Origin: Bacteroidota bacterium
GTDB taxonomy: Bacteria > Bacteroidota > Bacteroidia > B-17B0 > Aurantibacillaceae
Length of the DNA stretch: 64,000 nt
Assembly (NCBI GenBank): GCA_029237825.1
Contig: JAQZBQ010000008.1
Span: forward strand, 62,001-126,000
Reading direction: 5' to 3'
Made by a program: the position numbers and the translations under genes. The notes below the pieces were generated by a model. The model did not search any database and had not been told where the DNA came from. It saw only the letters and a program-made list of their open reading frames with translations. Shown one piece after another: positions 57,454 through 64,000 of this stretch. Within the stretch, counting starts at the first letter, position 1, and each line of letters opens with the position of its first letter.

Positions 57454-58950
57454 TTAGGCAAAAAAACCATGGATAAACCATTCCGCGTTGCTACTTTCAT
57501 AATTTCCTGATCTGAAGAGCCAATATCTTGCGCCCTGTTCATCTTCCACGCAATAATAATCCCTGTAAAGCCCTTCCTGTATCCACCATTCCTGTTCAAT
57601 GCGTTCAGGGCCATCGGCTTTTTTTACGGTATGAAGTGCTCCAAGGTAACGGAATAATAGTGGTGGATAATCCGGAACGGGGACACTTACTTCTATCGGT
57701 TCAGGTTTGGAAAGCAAATGGAGAGGCCTTGGTAAATCATTCCTCCATTTTGTGCTTGGTTTCTCTGTGAGTGATGTGGAATTTTTAACCGACATTTCAG
57801 GCCAATAATTTTCGGATGGTAAAAACCGATGAATGGCCTGGCTTCCAATTTTACCGGCAAGTTTATCCATTAATTCAGCAACAGCGGTTTCGTTTACGTA
57901 ACTTGTCGTCCACATGGAGTCCTGAGGGGGAACCAGATCTTCAACGATAGGCACTTCAAGAATAAAAAGTTCAATACCAAGATCGGGTTGAATGTGGGGA
58001 ATTTTAATTTCAAATAATTGAAACAGGTGAAGTGCATTTCGTGATGGTTTATGTGTGCCAATATTAATGGTTTGAACATTTCCATCAACGCGGTAGCACC
58101 GTAGTTGACAGGAACGCAAACCCTTTCCTTCTTTACATAATCGCGAGCACATTTTTTCAAGCATAGCTTTAATGGCAATTTCTATTCCTGATGCAGTGCG
58201 AATAGGTTCCAGGCTCGGTAAACGCTCTTCATATACAGCCGGCGGCTTTATGGGAGTAATCATTTCTATTTCAAATCCTAATGCCTGATCAATTCTTGAA
58301 AGCAATCCTTGTCCGAATCTTCTTCGCAAAGCAGTGCGTGGCATGTTGATAAAATCACCTACAGTTTTTAACCCTAATTTTTCAAGTTTATCACACACAC
58401 ACTTTTCAATCCTGAGTGAAGCCGGTGGCATATGAAAAATACTTGGCAAATGAGCCTTTAAGGATACGACCGAACCATTTTTTCCATAATGGCAAATTGC
58501 CCAGGCGCACCCAACAGTATCAGCCATTGCTAACCTTACCGAATATCCAATGGATGAGAAACGTTTATGTATTTCTTTTACATACAATTGGTCGTTTCCC
58601 CATAAATGGGTGCATCCGCCCGCATCAAGAATTAATACATTAGATTCATAAATTGCTACGATAGGAGTAAAACGCAGGCACCATTCCGAAAGATCCTTTA
58701 ATAATTTTTGTTCCTCAAGTGGGTTGTATTCGTAGATTTTTAATTCGGGTGCAAGCGCTGTGCAGTCTGCAACAACCATATCTACATAAATTCCTTTTTC
58801 ATGAGCAACAGCATTTACACTTTTTACGACCCGCCTGCCTTTTTCATTACAGGCCATTGCAAAGGGGATATCTTTTAGTTCAGGCTGTTTCCTGATCATC
58901 CAATCGGTCATTAAAAATGGAAACCATATTACCACTATTCGCTTCTCCAT
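57454..58950 (-). CDS. imuB: ImuB, Y-family polymerase-like mutasome protein
   Basis: A 498-residue protein with the Y-family polymerase fold that is predicted to be inactive. The first catalytic motif, normally DMDAFF, reads IWFPFLMTDW, and the SIDEAYLD motif reads LILDAGGCTHLW, so the carboxylate set is incomplete. Finger and thumb regions remain (SVNAVAHEKGIYVDM; LEKLGLKTVGDFINMPRTAL, a helix-hairpin-helix; RRRFGQGLLSRIDQALG). The C-terminal 150 residues are specific to ImuB and end with RYWLFRSGNYE and WFIHGFF. ImuB acts as the platform that joins ImuA, DnaE2 and the beta clamp. It starts two bases after imuA ends and precedes dnaE2 by five. Confidence 0.93.
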   Translation of the reverse strand: MEKRIVVIWFPFLMTDWMIRKQPELKDIPFAMACNEKGRRVVKSVNAVAHEKGIYVDMVVADCTALAPELKIYEYNPLEEQKLLKDLSEWCLRFTPIVAIYESNVLILDAGGCTHLWGNDQLYVKEIHKRFSSIGYSVRLAMADTVGCAWAICHYGKNGSVVSLKAHLPSIFHMPPASLRIEKCVCDKLEKLGLKTVGDFINMPRTALRRRFGQGLLSRIDQALGFEIEMITPIKPPAVYEERLPSLEPIRTASGIEIAIKAMLEKMCSRLCKEGKGLRSCQLRCYRVDGNVQTINIGTHKPSRNALHLFQLFEIKIPHIQPDLGIELFILEVPIVEDLVPPQDSMWTTSYVNETAVAELMDKLAGKIGSQAIHRFLPSENYWPEMSVKNSTSLTEKPSTKWRNDLPRPLHLLSKPEPIEVSVPVPDYPPLLFRYLGALHTVKKADGPERIEQEWWIQEGLYRDYYCVEDEQGARYWLFRSGNYESSNAEWFIHGFFA

Positions 58951-58952
58951 GA

Positions 58953-59675
58953 TTATGCGCTTTTAAGAGTGGACTTTGGAACCGATAAAAGATCGCCAGG
59001 CAAATATTCCAATCCAGCCGGCGACCATTGCACCCTCCATTTTTGTGGATTACCATTTTTTACTTTTAATAATTCAATTTCCCATTGCGGGAATCCTACA
59101 CCAGGCATTTTACCCGGTAACACACTTGGTATGGGTGTAATTTTCCACCTTGCTACACTTGCTAATGGATGAACGTTTTTGGGTTGGTGACGGTGAATAA
59201 ACCCAGTAACATTGCTTTTTTCAACTGCCAATTGCAAACGTCTCGAATCATTAAAACTCAGTTCACCAATTTCTCCTACAACCCCTGTTAAAGCTTCGCA
59301 TTTCAGGGCTTCTTCCAATGCCCACAAAGTATCTTTTACTTTCCATACATCTACAAATAAAATTTGTTCTGGATTGATGCCGAAAGCTTTCAGGGCTGGT
59401 GGATAAATTTTCCGCTTATTACTAATCCATACGCAAGTAGTTCTTTCTTTAGTGAGTTTTCCCAGTAACATAGACAGAAAGCCATTGGTTGCCGATGAAG
59501 CGTCTGGTGTAAAGCTCACTAATTCGTGGATGGCGCCTAAAGGAAAGCTTTTTCCAGGAAAAGCCGTTTCAATAGCTCCGAGCCCTAGGTTTAGAGTCGC
59601 TTCCTGATGTTTATAATTTCCCTGTAGACTTAGAATGCGTTGTTGCAACTGCTCAATGATCTCCTGCCGCTTCAT
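58953..59675 (-). CDS. imuA: ImuA, RecA-like mutasome protein
   Basis: A 240-residue protein related to RecA and needed for damage-induced mutagenesis with ImuB and DnaE2. The RecA-like core is visible (GLGAIETAFPGKSFPLGAIHE, CVWISNKRKIYPPALKAFGI, ILFVDVWKVKDTLWALEEAL). However, the place of the ATP loop reads SFTPDASSATNGFLS and lacks GKT, so nucleotide binding by the usual P-loop is unlikely. It is the first gene of the operon imuA-imuB-dnaE2, with two- and five-base gaps. It is divergent from recA across a 285-base region. A -7 element is 19 bases before the start, and a 22-bp inverted repeat lies directly behind that element. Confidence 0.92.
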   Translation of the reverse strand: MKRQEIIEQLQQRILSLQGNYKHQEATLNLGLGAIETAFPGKSFPLGAIHELVSFTPDASSATNGFLSMLLGKLTKERTTCVWISNKRKIYPPALKAFGINPEQILFVDVWKVKDTLWALEEALKCEALTGVVGEIGELSFNDSRRLQLAVEKSNVTGFIHRHQPKNVHPLASVARWKITPIPSVLPGKMPGVGFPQWEIELLKVKNGNPQKWRVQWSPAGLEYLPGDLLSVPKSTLKSA

Positions 59676-59694
59676 GATGGTTTATTTATGCGGC

Positions 59695-59702
59695 AAAATT
59701 AA
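59695..59702 (-). promoter_or_regulatory. Candidate -7 element (TAATTTTG) of the imuA operon
   Basis: On the minus strand TAATTTTG matches TAnnTTTG and lies 19 bases before the imuA ATG. The -33 region would fall inside the inverted repeat at 59710-59731. Confidence 0.55.
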
Positions 59703-59709
59703 CTACAAA

Positions 59710-59731
59710 TTATAGTATTTATATACTATAA
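59710..59731. promoter_or_regulatory. Inverted repeat, candidate operator of the imuA-imuB-dnaE2 operon
   Basis: Two nine-base arms, TTATAGTAT and ATACTATAA, are perfectly complementary around a four-base centre (TTAT). The repeat starts eight bases upstream of the imuA -7 element, so a bound dimeric repressor would cover the -33 region. The layout is that of an SOS-type (LexA-like) operator, but no regulator gene is in the window and the sequence is not one I can match to a known box. Confidence 0.6.
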
Positions 59732-59875
59732 AACATAGCATATTGTTAAATCTTATTTTTTTTGAAAATATAATGTGATGAAGACAGGTATTTATTTTTA
59801 GTCTGAAGGCATTGAAAACACTGGTATTTTTAACAATGCTACAATTTATAGCAACAACTTGCCAGATAGTTGGTT

Positions 59876-59883
59876 TAGATTTG
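59876..59883 (+). promoter_or_regulatory. Candidate -7 element (TAGATTTG) of recA
   Basis: TAGATTTG matches TAnnTTTG, 77 bases before the recA ATG. The rest of the 285-base recA-imuA region is A+T-rich. It also contains ACTATAAAA at 59946-59954, repeating one arm (with flank) of the imuA inverted repeat just before the recA start. Confidence 0.4.
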
Positions 59884-59960
59884 TAAAGAATTTGAGATTG
59901 TTATCAAGTTGTTAATGGCGATCAAAATTAAAACCGTAACTTAAAACTATAAAATATATC

Positions 59961-61010
59961 ATGGCAAAGAAAACTGAAGAAACCATTGAAGCTGTTGACA
60001 GAAAAGCAGTGGGAAGTGAAAAATTAAAAGCATTGCAATTGACTTTGGATAAGTTAGAAAAAACTTATGGTAAAGGAACAATAATGAAGCTTGGTGATAA
60101 TGTCGTAGAGCCTATGGATTCAATTTCTACCGGATCATTGGGATTAAATATTGCTTTAGGAATTGGTGGTTTACCAAGAGGGCGAATTGTTGAGATTTAT
60201 GGTCCGGAATCTTCCGGTAAAACAACGCTGGCTATTCATGCTATCGCAAGTGTACAAAAGTCAGGCGGTATTGCTGCAATCATTGATGCGGAACACGCGT
60301 TTGATCGTTTTTATGCCGAAAAATTAGGTGTTGATACAAAAAGTTTATTGATTTCACAGCCGGATAATGGAGAACAGGCCCTTGAAATTGCGGATAATCT
60401 TATTCGTTCAGGCGCTGTGGATTTGGTTGTTATTGATTCGGTTGCTGCATTAACTCCAAAAGCAGAAATTGAAGGTGAAATGGGGGACAGCAGAATGGGT
60501 CTTCAGGCACGTTTAATGAGTCAGGCATTGCGTAAGTTAACCGGTACAATCAATAAGACTGGTTGTTGCTGTATTTTCATTAACCAGTTAAGGGAAAAAA
60601 TTGGTGTTATGTTTGGAAATCCTGAAACCACAACTGGAGGTAATGCCCTTAAGTTTTATGCCTCTGTAAGGTTAGATATCCGTAGAATTAGCCAGATTAA
60701 AGACGGTGATGTTGTTACCGGCAACCGTACACGTGTAAAAGTTATTAAAAACAAATTGGCACCCCCTTTCAGAATGTCCGAGTTTGATATTGTTTTTGGG
60801 GAAGGAATCAGTAAAGTTGGGGAAATCATTGACATTGGTGTTGAAAAGAACATCATTAAGAAGAGTGGTTCATGGTTTAGTTATGAAGATACTAAATTAG
60901 GCCAGGGAAGGGATGCGGTGAAAGCTTTGTTTGCCGAAAACCCTGATCTTGCGCAGGAAATTGAAGATAAAATCATTGCTGTACTCGCAGAAGAAGCTGC
61001 GAATGCCTGA
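59961..61010 (+). CDS. recA: Recombinase A
   Basis: A 349-residue DNA-dependent ATPase for homologous recombination and SOS co-protease activity. Marks are [20 protein letters not shown], the Walker A loop GPESSGKTT (81-89), [31 protein letters not shown] (Walker B), the L2 region with [20 protein letters not shown], and [16 protein letters not shown]. Length is normal. The first 25 residues ([20 protein letters not shown]) are an ordinary variable extension before the conserved [19 protein letters not shown]. It faces the imuA operon head-to-head and is followed by a terminator. Confidence 0.98.
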   Translation: MAKKTEETIEAVDRKAVGSEKLKALQLTLDKLEKTYGKGTIMKLGDNVVEPMDSISTGSLGLNIALGIGGLPRGRIVEIYGPESSGKTTLAIHAIASVQKSGGIAAIIDAEHAFDRFYAEKLGVDTKSLLISQPDNGEQALEIADNLIRSGAVDLVVIDSVAALTPKAEIEGEMGDSRMGLQARLMSQALRKLTGTINKTGCCCIFINQLREKIGVMFGNPETTTGGNALKFYASVRLDIRRISQIKDGDVVTGNRTRVKVIKNKLAPPFRMSEFDIVFGEGISKVGEIIDIGVEKNIIKKSGSWFSYEDTKLGQGRDAVKALFAENPDLAQEIEDKIIAVLAEEAANA

Positions 61011-61033
61011 TTGATTTAAGATTTTTGTTTAGA

Positions 61034-61067
61034 AAATCCATCGCACTTACCTGTGTGATGGATTTTT
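61034..61067 (+). terminator. Rho-independent terminator after recA
   Basis: A long stem (AAATCCATCGCAC with GTGTGATGGATTT, one G-T pair) has a six-base loop and is followed by T residues. It lies within the N-terminal extension of the next long open frame, showing that this extension is not coding. Confidence 0.92.
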
Positions 61068-61172
61068 TATTTTCGGTTGTACAAATGTCACTGGCGATTT
61101 TTCCAAAACATGCATTCCTCCTAAAATATGAGAAAAAGAACATTTTAAACCCTTTTTTTAGTGTGGATAATG

Positions 61173-61180
61173 TAACTTTG
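61173..61180 (+). promoter_or_regulatory. Candidate -7 element (TAACTTTG) of the MORN-mnmA unit
   Basis: TAACTTTG matches TAnnTTTG, 33 bases before the ATG at 61214 and after the recA terminator. Confidence 0.55.
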
Positions 61181-61213
61181 CATGTATTAAAAGTTATACC
61201 TAAAACCCATTTT

Positions 61214-62035
61214 ATGAATAAGACAGTTTTCGTGATCCTTTCTGTTTTTTTTGTTCTGGTAGTTAAAGCCCAAACGCCTGTAGACGCCAACGGAAAGAAG
61301 CAAGGTTACTGGAGAAAGAAAGACGACAAAACTTTTAAACTCATTTACGAAGGTCTTTTTAAAGATGATAAACCGCAAGGCATTTTTAAATATTATTATC
61401 CCCATGATACGATAAAAGCCATTATGAATTTTAAACAGGATGGAAAAATTGCTTATTCCACAATGTTCCATCCCACAGGAAAGAAAATGGCTTATGGAAA
61501 ATATATTGGCGAGGATAAGGACTCCGTGTGGACTTATTATGATGAACAGGCAATCCTGATTTCGAAGGAAACGTATCTTAAAGGAAAAAAAGACGGAATG
61601 GAGTATGTGTATTTTCCGGATGGGGTTGTAAGTGAAGAGAGAAAATACAAAGCCGGTTTGATGGATGGCCCTTATAAATTGTATTATGATAAGGCACTTG
61701 TGAAAACGGAAGGCGTATATCTTAATGGGAAACTCGATGGAAAAAATGTGTTTTATTTTCCAAACGGAGTTACTGCGGCCGTTGGATACTATAAAAATGG
61801 TGTAAAAACAGGGCCTTGGATTTACCGCGATAAAACAGGGAAAGTAAAAGAAAAGGAGCTGTATAAACAAAACGGGGAGTTGGCCGATAAAAAAGAAACA
61901 GAGGCATTTTTTAATAAAAATAAGACAGTCGATGAAACTCCTAAGACTACTGAGAGTAAAACGGTAACTCCAGGAAAATCTAAAGCTGTTCAAAGTGGTT
62001 CAAAAACAACAGTAAAAACGTCTGGAAAAAAATAA
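61214..62035 (+). CDS. Secreted MORN-repeat (YwqK-like) protein
   Basis: A 273-residue protein with a signal peptide (NKTVFVILSVFFVLVVKAQ). It carries a ladder of MORN-variant repeats of about 22-24 residues, for example GKKQGYWRKKDDKTFKLIYE, DDKPQGIFKYYYPHD, KGKKDGMEYVYFPDGVVSEE and LNGKLDGKNVFYFPNGVTAA. These form a flat beta structure. Databases often label such proteins YwqK antitoxins, but no toxin is present, and the signal peptide puts it in the envelope. The last 40 residues are Thr/Ser/Lys-rich and low in complexity. The start at 61214 is chosen because upstream codons run through a terminator and a promoter element. mnmA begins nine bases after the stop, so they are probably co-transcribed. 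Confidence 0.85.
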   Translation: MNKTVFVILSVFFVLVVKAQTPVDANGKKQGYWRKKDDKTFKLIYEGLFKDDKPQGIFKYYYPHDTIKAIMNFKQDGKIAYSTMFHPTGKKMAYGKYIGEDKDSVWTYYDEQAILISKETYLKGKKDGMEYVYFPDGVVSEERKYKAGLMDGPYKLYYDKALVKTEGVYLNGKLDGKNVFYFPNGVTAAVGYYKNGVKTGPWIYRDKTGKVKEKELYKQNGELADKKETEAFFNKNKTVDETPKTTESKTVTPGKSKAVQSGSKTTVKTSGKK

Positions 62036-62044
62036 AACAAAACC

Positions 62045-63151
62045 ATGAGCAAAAACGGAAAAGTACTGGTGGCAATGAGTGGTGGAATTGATAGTTCCGT
62101 AGCGGCGATGATGTTGCATGAACAGGGTTACGAAGTGATTGGTATCACTATGAAAACCTGGGATTACGAATCCTCAGGTAGTACAAAGAAAGAAACCGGA
62201 TGTTGCAGTTTAGACAGTATCAATGATGCCCGATCGATGGCTGTAACATTTGGATTCCCACATTACATTCTGGATATCCGTGGCGAATTTGGTGACCATA
62301 TCATTAATAATTTTGTTGAAGAATACCTTGCAGGTCGTACTCCGAATCCTTGCGTTCTTTGTAATACACACATAAAATGGGAGGCTTTATTGAAGCGTGC
62401 CGATATGCTGGATTGCGAATTTATTGCAACTGGCCATTATGCGCGGTTAAGAGAAGAGAATAACCGTAAGGTAATTTTTAAAGGTGTGGATCAAACAAAG
62501 GATCAAACCTATGTATTGTGGGGCCTTGGACAGGAGAGTTTAAATCGCACGATGTTTCCTCTTGGCGGGTATAAAAAGCCTGAAATAAAAGCAATGGCAA
62601 AAGATGCCGGGTTTATTGATTTAGCAAACAAAAGTGAGAGTTATGATATTTGTTTTGTGCCCGACAATGATTACCGCGCATTTTTAAAACACCGCTTGCC
62701 AGATTTGGCGGAGAGTGTGGAAGGCGGCGACTATATTTTTAAAGGCAAAAAAGTTGGAACTCACCGCGGTTACCCTTTTTACACTATCGGGCAACGTAAA
62801 GGTTTGGATATAGCCATGGGCGATCCTGTTTTTGTGAAGGAAATTATTCCTGAAACAAACACTGTAATTCTTGGGGATTTAGAGGATTTAAAAGAAATGG
62901 AAATTAATGTAAGGGATTACAACCTCATTAAATATGAATCTTTACCTGAAGATTATGTGGCGCTCACAAAAATACGATATAAAGATGCTGGCCGCTTGAG
63001 TACGATTAATGCCGTAGATAATAAATTGAACATTGTATTTCATGAAGCAGCAACCGGTATTGCTCCCGGGCAAAGTGCGGTTATTTATGAAGGGGATGAT
63101 TTAGTGGGGGGCGGATTTATCGATCGCAAGCCATTTATTTATCTTCAGTAA
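62045..63151 (+). CDS. mnmA: tRNA-uridine 2-sulfurtransferase MnmA
   Basis: A 368-residue enzyme that thiolates U34 of tRNAs for Lys, Glu and Gln, activating the base with ATP. The PP-loop SGGIDSS is at residues 12-18. The catalytic cysteine pair is Cys103 in NPCVLCNTHIKW and Cys203 in ESYDICFVPD. Also typical are ATGHYARL, GVDQTKDQTYVLWGLGQE and GTHRGYPFYTIGQRKGLDI, with the C-terminal barrel AATGIAPGQSAVIYEGDDL. Length is normal. It follows the MORN gene by nine bases. A short hairpin follows downstream. Confidence 0.96.
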   Translation: MSKNGKVLVAMSGGIDSSVAAMMLHEQGYEVIGITMKTWDYESSGSTKKETGCCSLDSINDARSMAVTFGFPHYILDIRGEFGDHIINNFVEEYLAGRTPNPCVLCNTHIKWEALLKRADMLDCEFIATGHYARLREENNRKVIFKGVDQTKDQTYVLWGLGQESLNRTMFPLGGYKKPEIKAMAKDAGFIDLANKSESYDICFVPDNDYRAFLKHRLPDLAESVEGGDYIFKGKKVGTHRGYPFYTIGQRKGLDIAMGDPVFVKEIIPETNTVILGDLEDLKEMEINVRDYNLIKYESLPEDYVALTKIRYKDAGRLSTINAVDNKLNIVFHEAATGIAPGQSAVIYEGDDLVGGGFIDRKPFIYLQ

Positions 63152-63183
63152 CCAATCAGATTTAATTTTTTTTTAAAGCGTTG

Positions 63184-63208
63184 CCCGATTCTCATCGGGT
63201 AATTTTCG
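63184..63208 (+). terminator. Weak hairpin after mnmA
   Basis: CCCGAT and ATCGGG with the loop TCTC are followed by TAATTTT. The stem is short, the T-run is poor and the hairpin overlaps the stop codon of the convergent peptidase gene, so termination here is only possible. Confidence 0.35.
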
Positions 63209-63998
63209 TGGTGTAACTCTTTAAAAGTTCGGTATACACGGCAATTCCGTCACTGATAGCTTTAACTGGAATTTTTTCGTTGTTTGCATGAACGCTTTCT
63301 ATCATGGATTTATTCAACTCAAAGGGAAGCACACCAAATGCTGGTAAGCCAATACTTCTATAATAACTGTTGTCAGTAGTTGCTGGAAATAGCAGGGGAA
63401 TAACGTGTGCCTTCGGAAACACTTTCAATATGGAGGCTTTCATCACCTCGTAATGTATATCAAGCCTTGAAGGTTCAGCTTCCGGAGATTCATCAATAAC
63501 AGAAATTTTAATTCTTGGGTCTACGATTCTGAACAAAAGTTTCATTAACAATGGTCTTTCCGATTTATTGGGTAATAAGCGACAATCGTAATACGCTGTT
63601 GCGGTTTGGGAGACCTGGTTTACTGATCCTGTTGGATTCTGTATCCTCGTTAACTGATAAGAGTTGGTAACAAGTGTTTGAAGGGCTTCGTTGGAATGGA
63701 TAATTTTCTTCCGGAATGGTTTAAAAATCCACCAGTTGAGGTGCTTTAAAACGAATCCTTTAAATCCACCCATGAGGTTTCCAAGAGCCTTCAGGGTTTG
63801 TTTTGCGTTTCGGTCAACCACAATGCGTTCTTCGGTTTCTTCTATTTTTTGAATTGCTTTTAATAGAAGTTTATTTGCGGTTTTGCCTGATGGAATAGAA
63901 CCATGTCCTCCTGATTTAACAGTGGCTTCAAGCTTTAGCCAGAGGCTTTTTTTCTCGGCATTAGAAACAAAGAAACACAATTCATTTTCTTTTCCATC
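63192..63998 (-). CDS. M20-family metallopeptidase, C-terminal part, partial
   Basis: The gene runs off the right edge; 268 codons of its 3' part are visible. The fragment begins in the DGKENELCFFVSN region and goes on to WLKLEATVKSGGHGSIPSGK, whose histidine belongs to the M20 dimerisation (lid) domain. It ends with the catalytic domain (VIPLLFPATTDNSYYRSIGL, PFELNKSMIESVHANNEKIP, where SVHANNE supplies a zinc-ligand histidine). Resemblance is to carboxypeptidase Ss1/dipeptidase-type M20 enzymes with a long lid insertion (KHLNWWIFKPFRKK). The TTG at 63980 is not a start. The zinc-binding N-terminal motifs are outside the window. Confidence 0.9.
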   Translation of the reverse strand, partial: DGKENELCFFVSNAEKKSLWLKLEATVKSGGHGSIPSGKTANKLLLKAIQKIEETEERIVVDRNAKQTLKALGNLMGGFKGFVLKHLNWWIFKPFRKKIIHSNEALQTLVTNSYQLTRIQNPTGSVNQVSQTATAYYDCRLLPNKSERPLLMKLLFRIVDPRIKISVIDESPEAEPSRLDIHYEVMKASILKVFPKAHVIPLLFPATTDNSYYRSIGLPAFGVLPFELNKSMIESVHANNEKIPVKAISDGIAVYTELLKSYTTKITR

Positions 63999-64000
63999 GA

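Noticed and set aside
61025-61213. N-terminal extension of the MORN-repeat protein
   Set aside because: These codons include the recA terminator stem and a -7 promoter element. The signal peptide starts at 61214.
61187-61993. 268-codon minus-strand open frame opposite the MORN-repeat gene
   Set aside because: The long stretch of Phe, Ile and Ser codons is the complement of Lys/Asp/Tyr-rich MORN repeats. The plus-strand protein has a signal peptide and a real repeat pattern.
61214-62035. YwqK-type antitoxin of a toxin-antitoxin pair
   Set aside because: Only the repeat type suggests it. The protein has a signal peptide, no toxin gene is adjacent, and it is paired with mnmA.

Overview
The window is a chromosomal segment of an A+T-rich member of the Bacteroidota. 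The evidence is consistent: type IX secretion (T9SS) genes porV, porU, a porP/sprF homologue and gldJ; C-terminal type A sorting domains on secreted proteins; bacillithiol synthesis (bshA); an imuA-imuB-dnaE2 cassette; and the Bacteroidota -7 promoter element TAnnTTTG upstream of many genes. Gliding-type gldJ next to porU/porV points to the Flavobacteriales or a related order, but I cannot name a genus. I see no insertion sequence, prophage, CRISPR array or rRNA. Genes are dense and no gap exceeds 300 bases.

Layout. 1-10.3 kb: tail of gcvP; two large TPR/transmembrane/SpoIIE-type phosphatases enclosing a metallo-beta-lactamase-fold hydrolase, an MFS transporter and a three-gene MacAB-like ABC export operon; then idi. 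10.4-13.2 kb: a K+-dependent-type membrane pyrophosphatase whose C-terminus is fused through a Cys-rich linker to a complete YceI domain. 13.3-25.4 kb: a T9SS cargo protein, bshA, an M16 peptidase, engB, an OlsB-like acyltransferase, a sodium/solute symporter, and an operon of two methyltransferases and a GT-C membrane protein. 25.5-38.2 kb: a membrane-anchored papain-like protease with a methyltransferase, an OmpA/PD40 protein, two divergent secreted proteins that look distantly related, a coupled adenylation-enzyme/acyltransferase pair, a nitronate monooxygenase-like enzyme and a PorG-like outer-membrane protein. 38.3-42.5 kb: eno, nadK, a CBS-ACT protein and proline dehydrogenase. 42.5-54 kb: the T9SS/gliding block (porV, porU, porP-like, gldJ), murF and an Asp-box T9SS cargo protein. 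54.1-61 kb: tRNA-Pro, then the dnaE2-imuB-imuA mutasome operon divergent from recA. 61.2-64 kb: a MORN-repeat protein, mnmA and a truncated M20 peptidase.

How parts may work together. PorU and PorV belong to the T9SS attachment complex, which processes cargo such as the two sorting-domain proteins here. GldJ stabilises the GldK/gliding ring. Translesion synthesis (ImuA/ImuB/DnaE2) needs RecA, which sits head-to-head with it. A 22-bp inverted repeat lies directly on the imuA promoter and is a strong operator candidate. idi feeds prenyl-diphosphate synthesis, which releases pyrophosphate. The next gene encodes a pyrophosphatase pump carrying a YceI domain, a family that binds polyisoprenoids. 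That link is inference, but it is the most unusual arrangement in the window.

Several gene starts were moved from the longest reading frame. The reasons were signal peptides, family N-termini, or promoter or terminator elements lying inside the would-be N-terminal extension.
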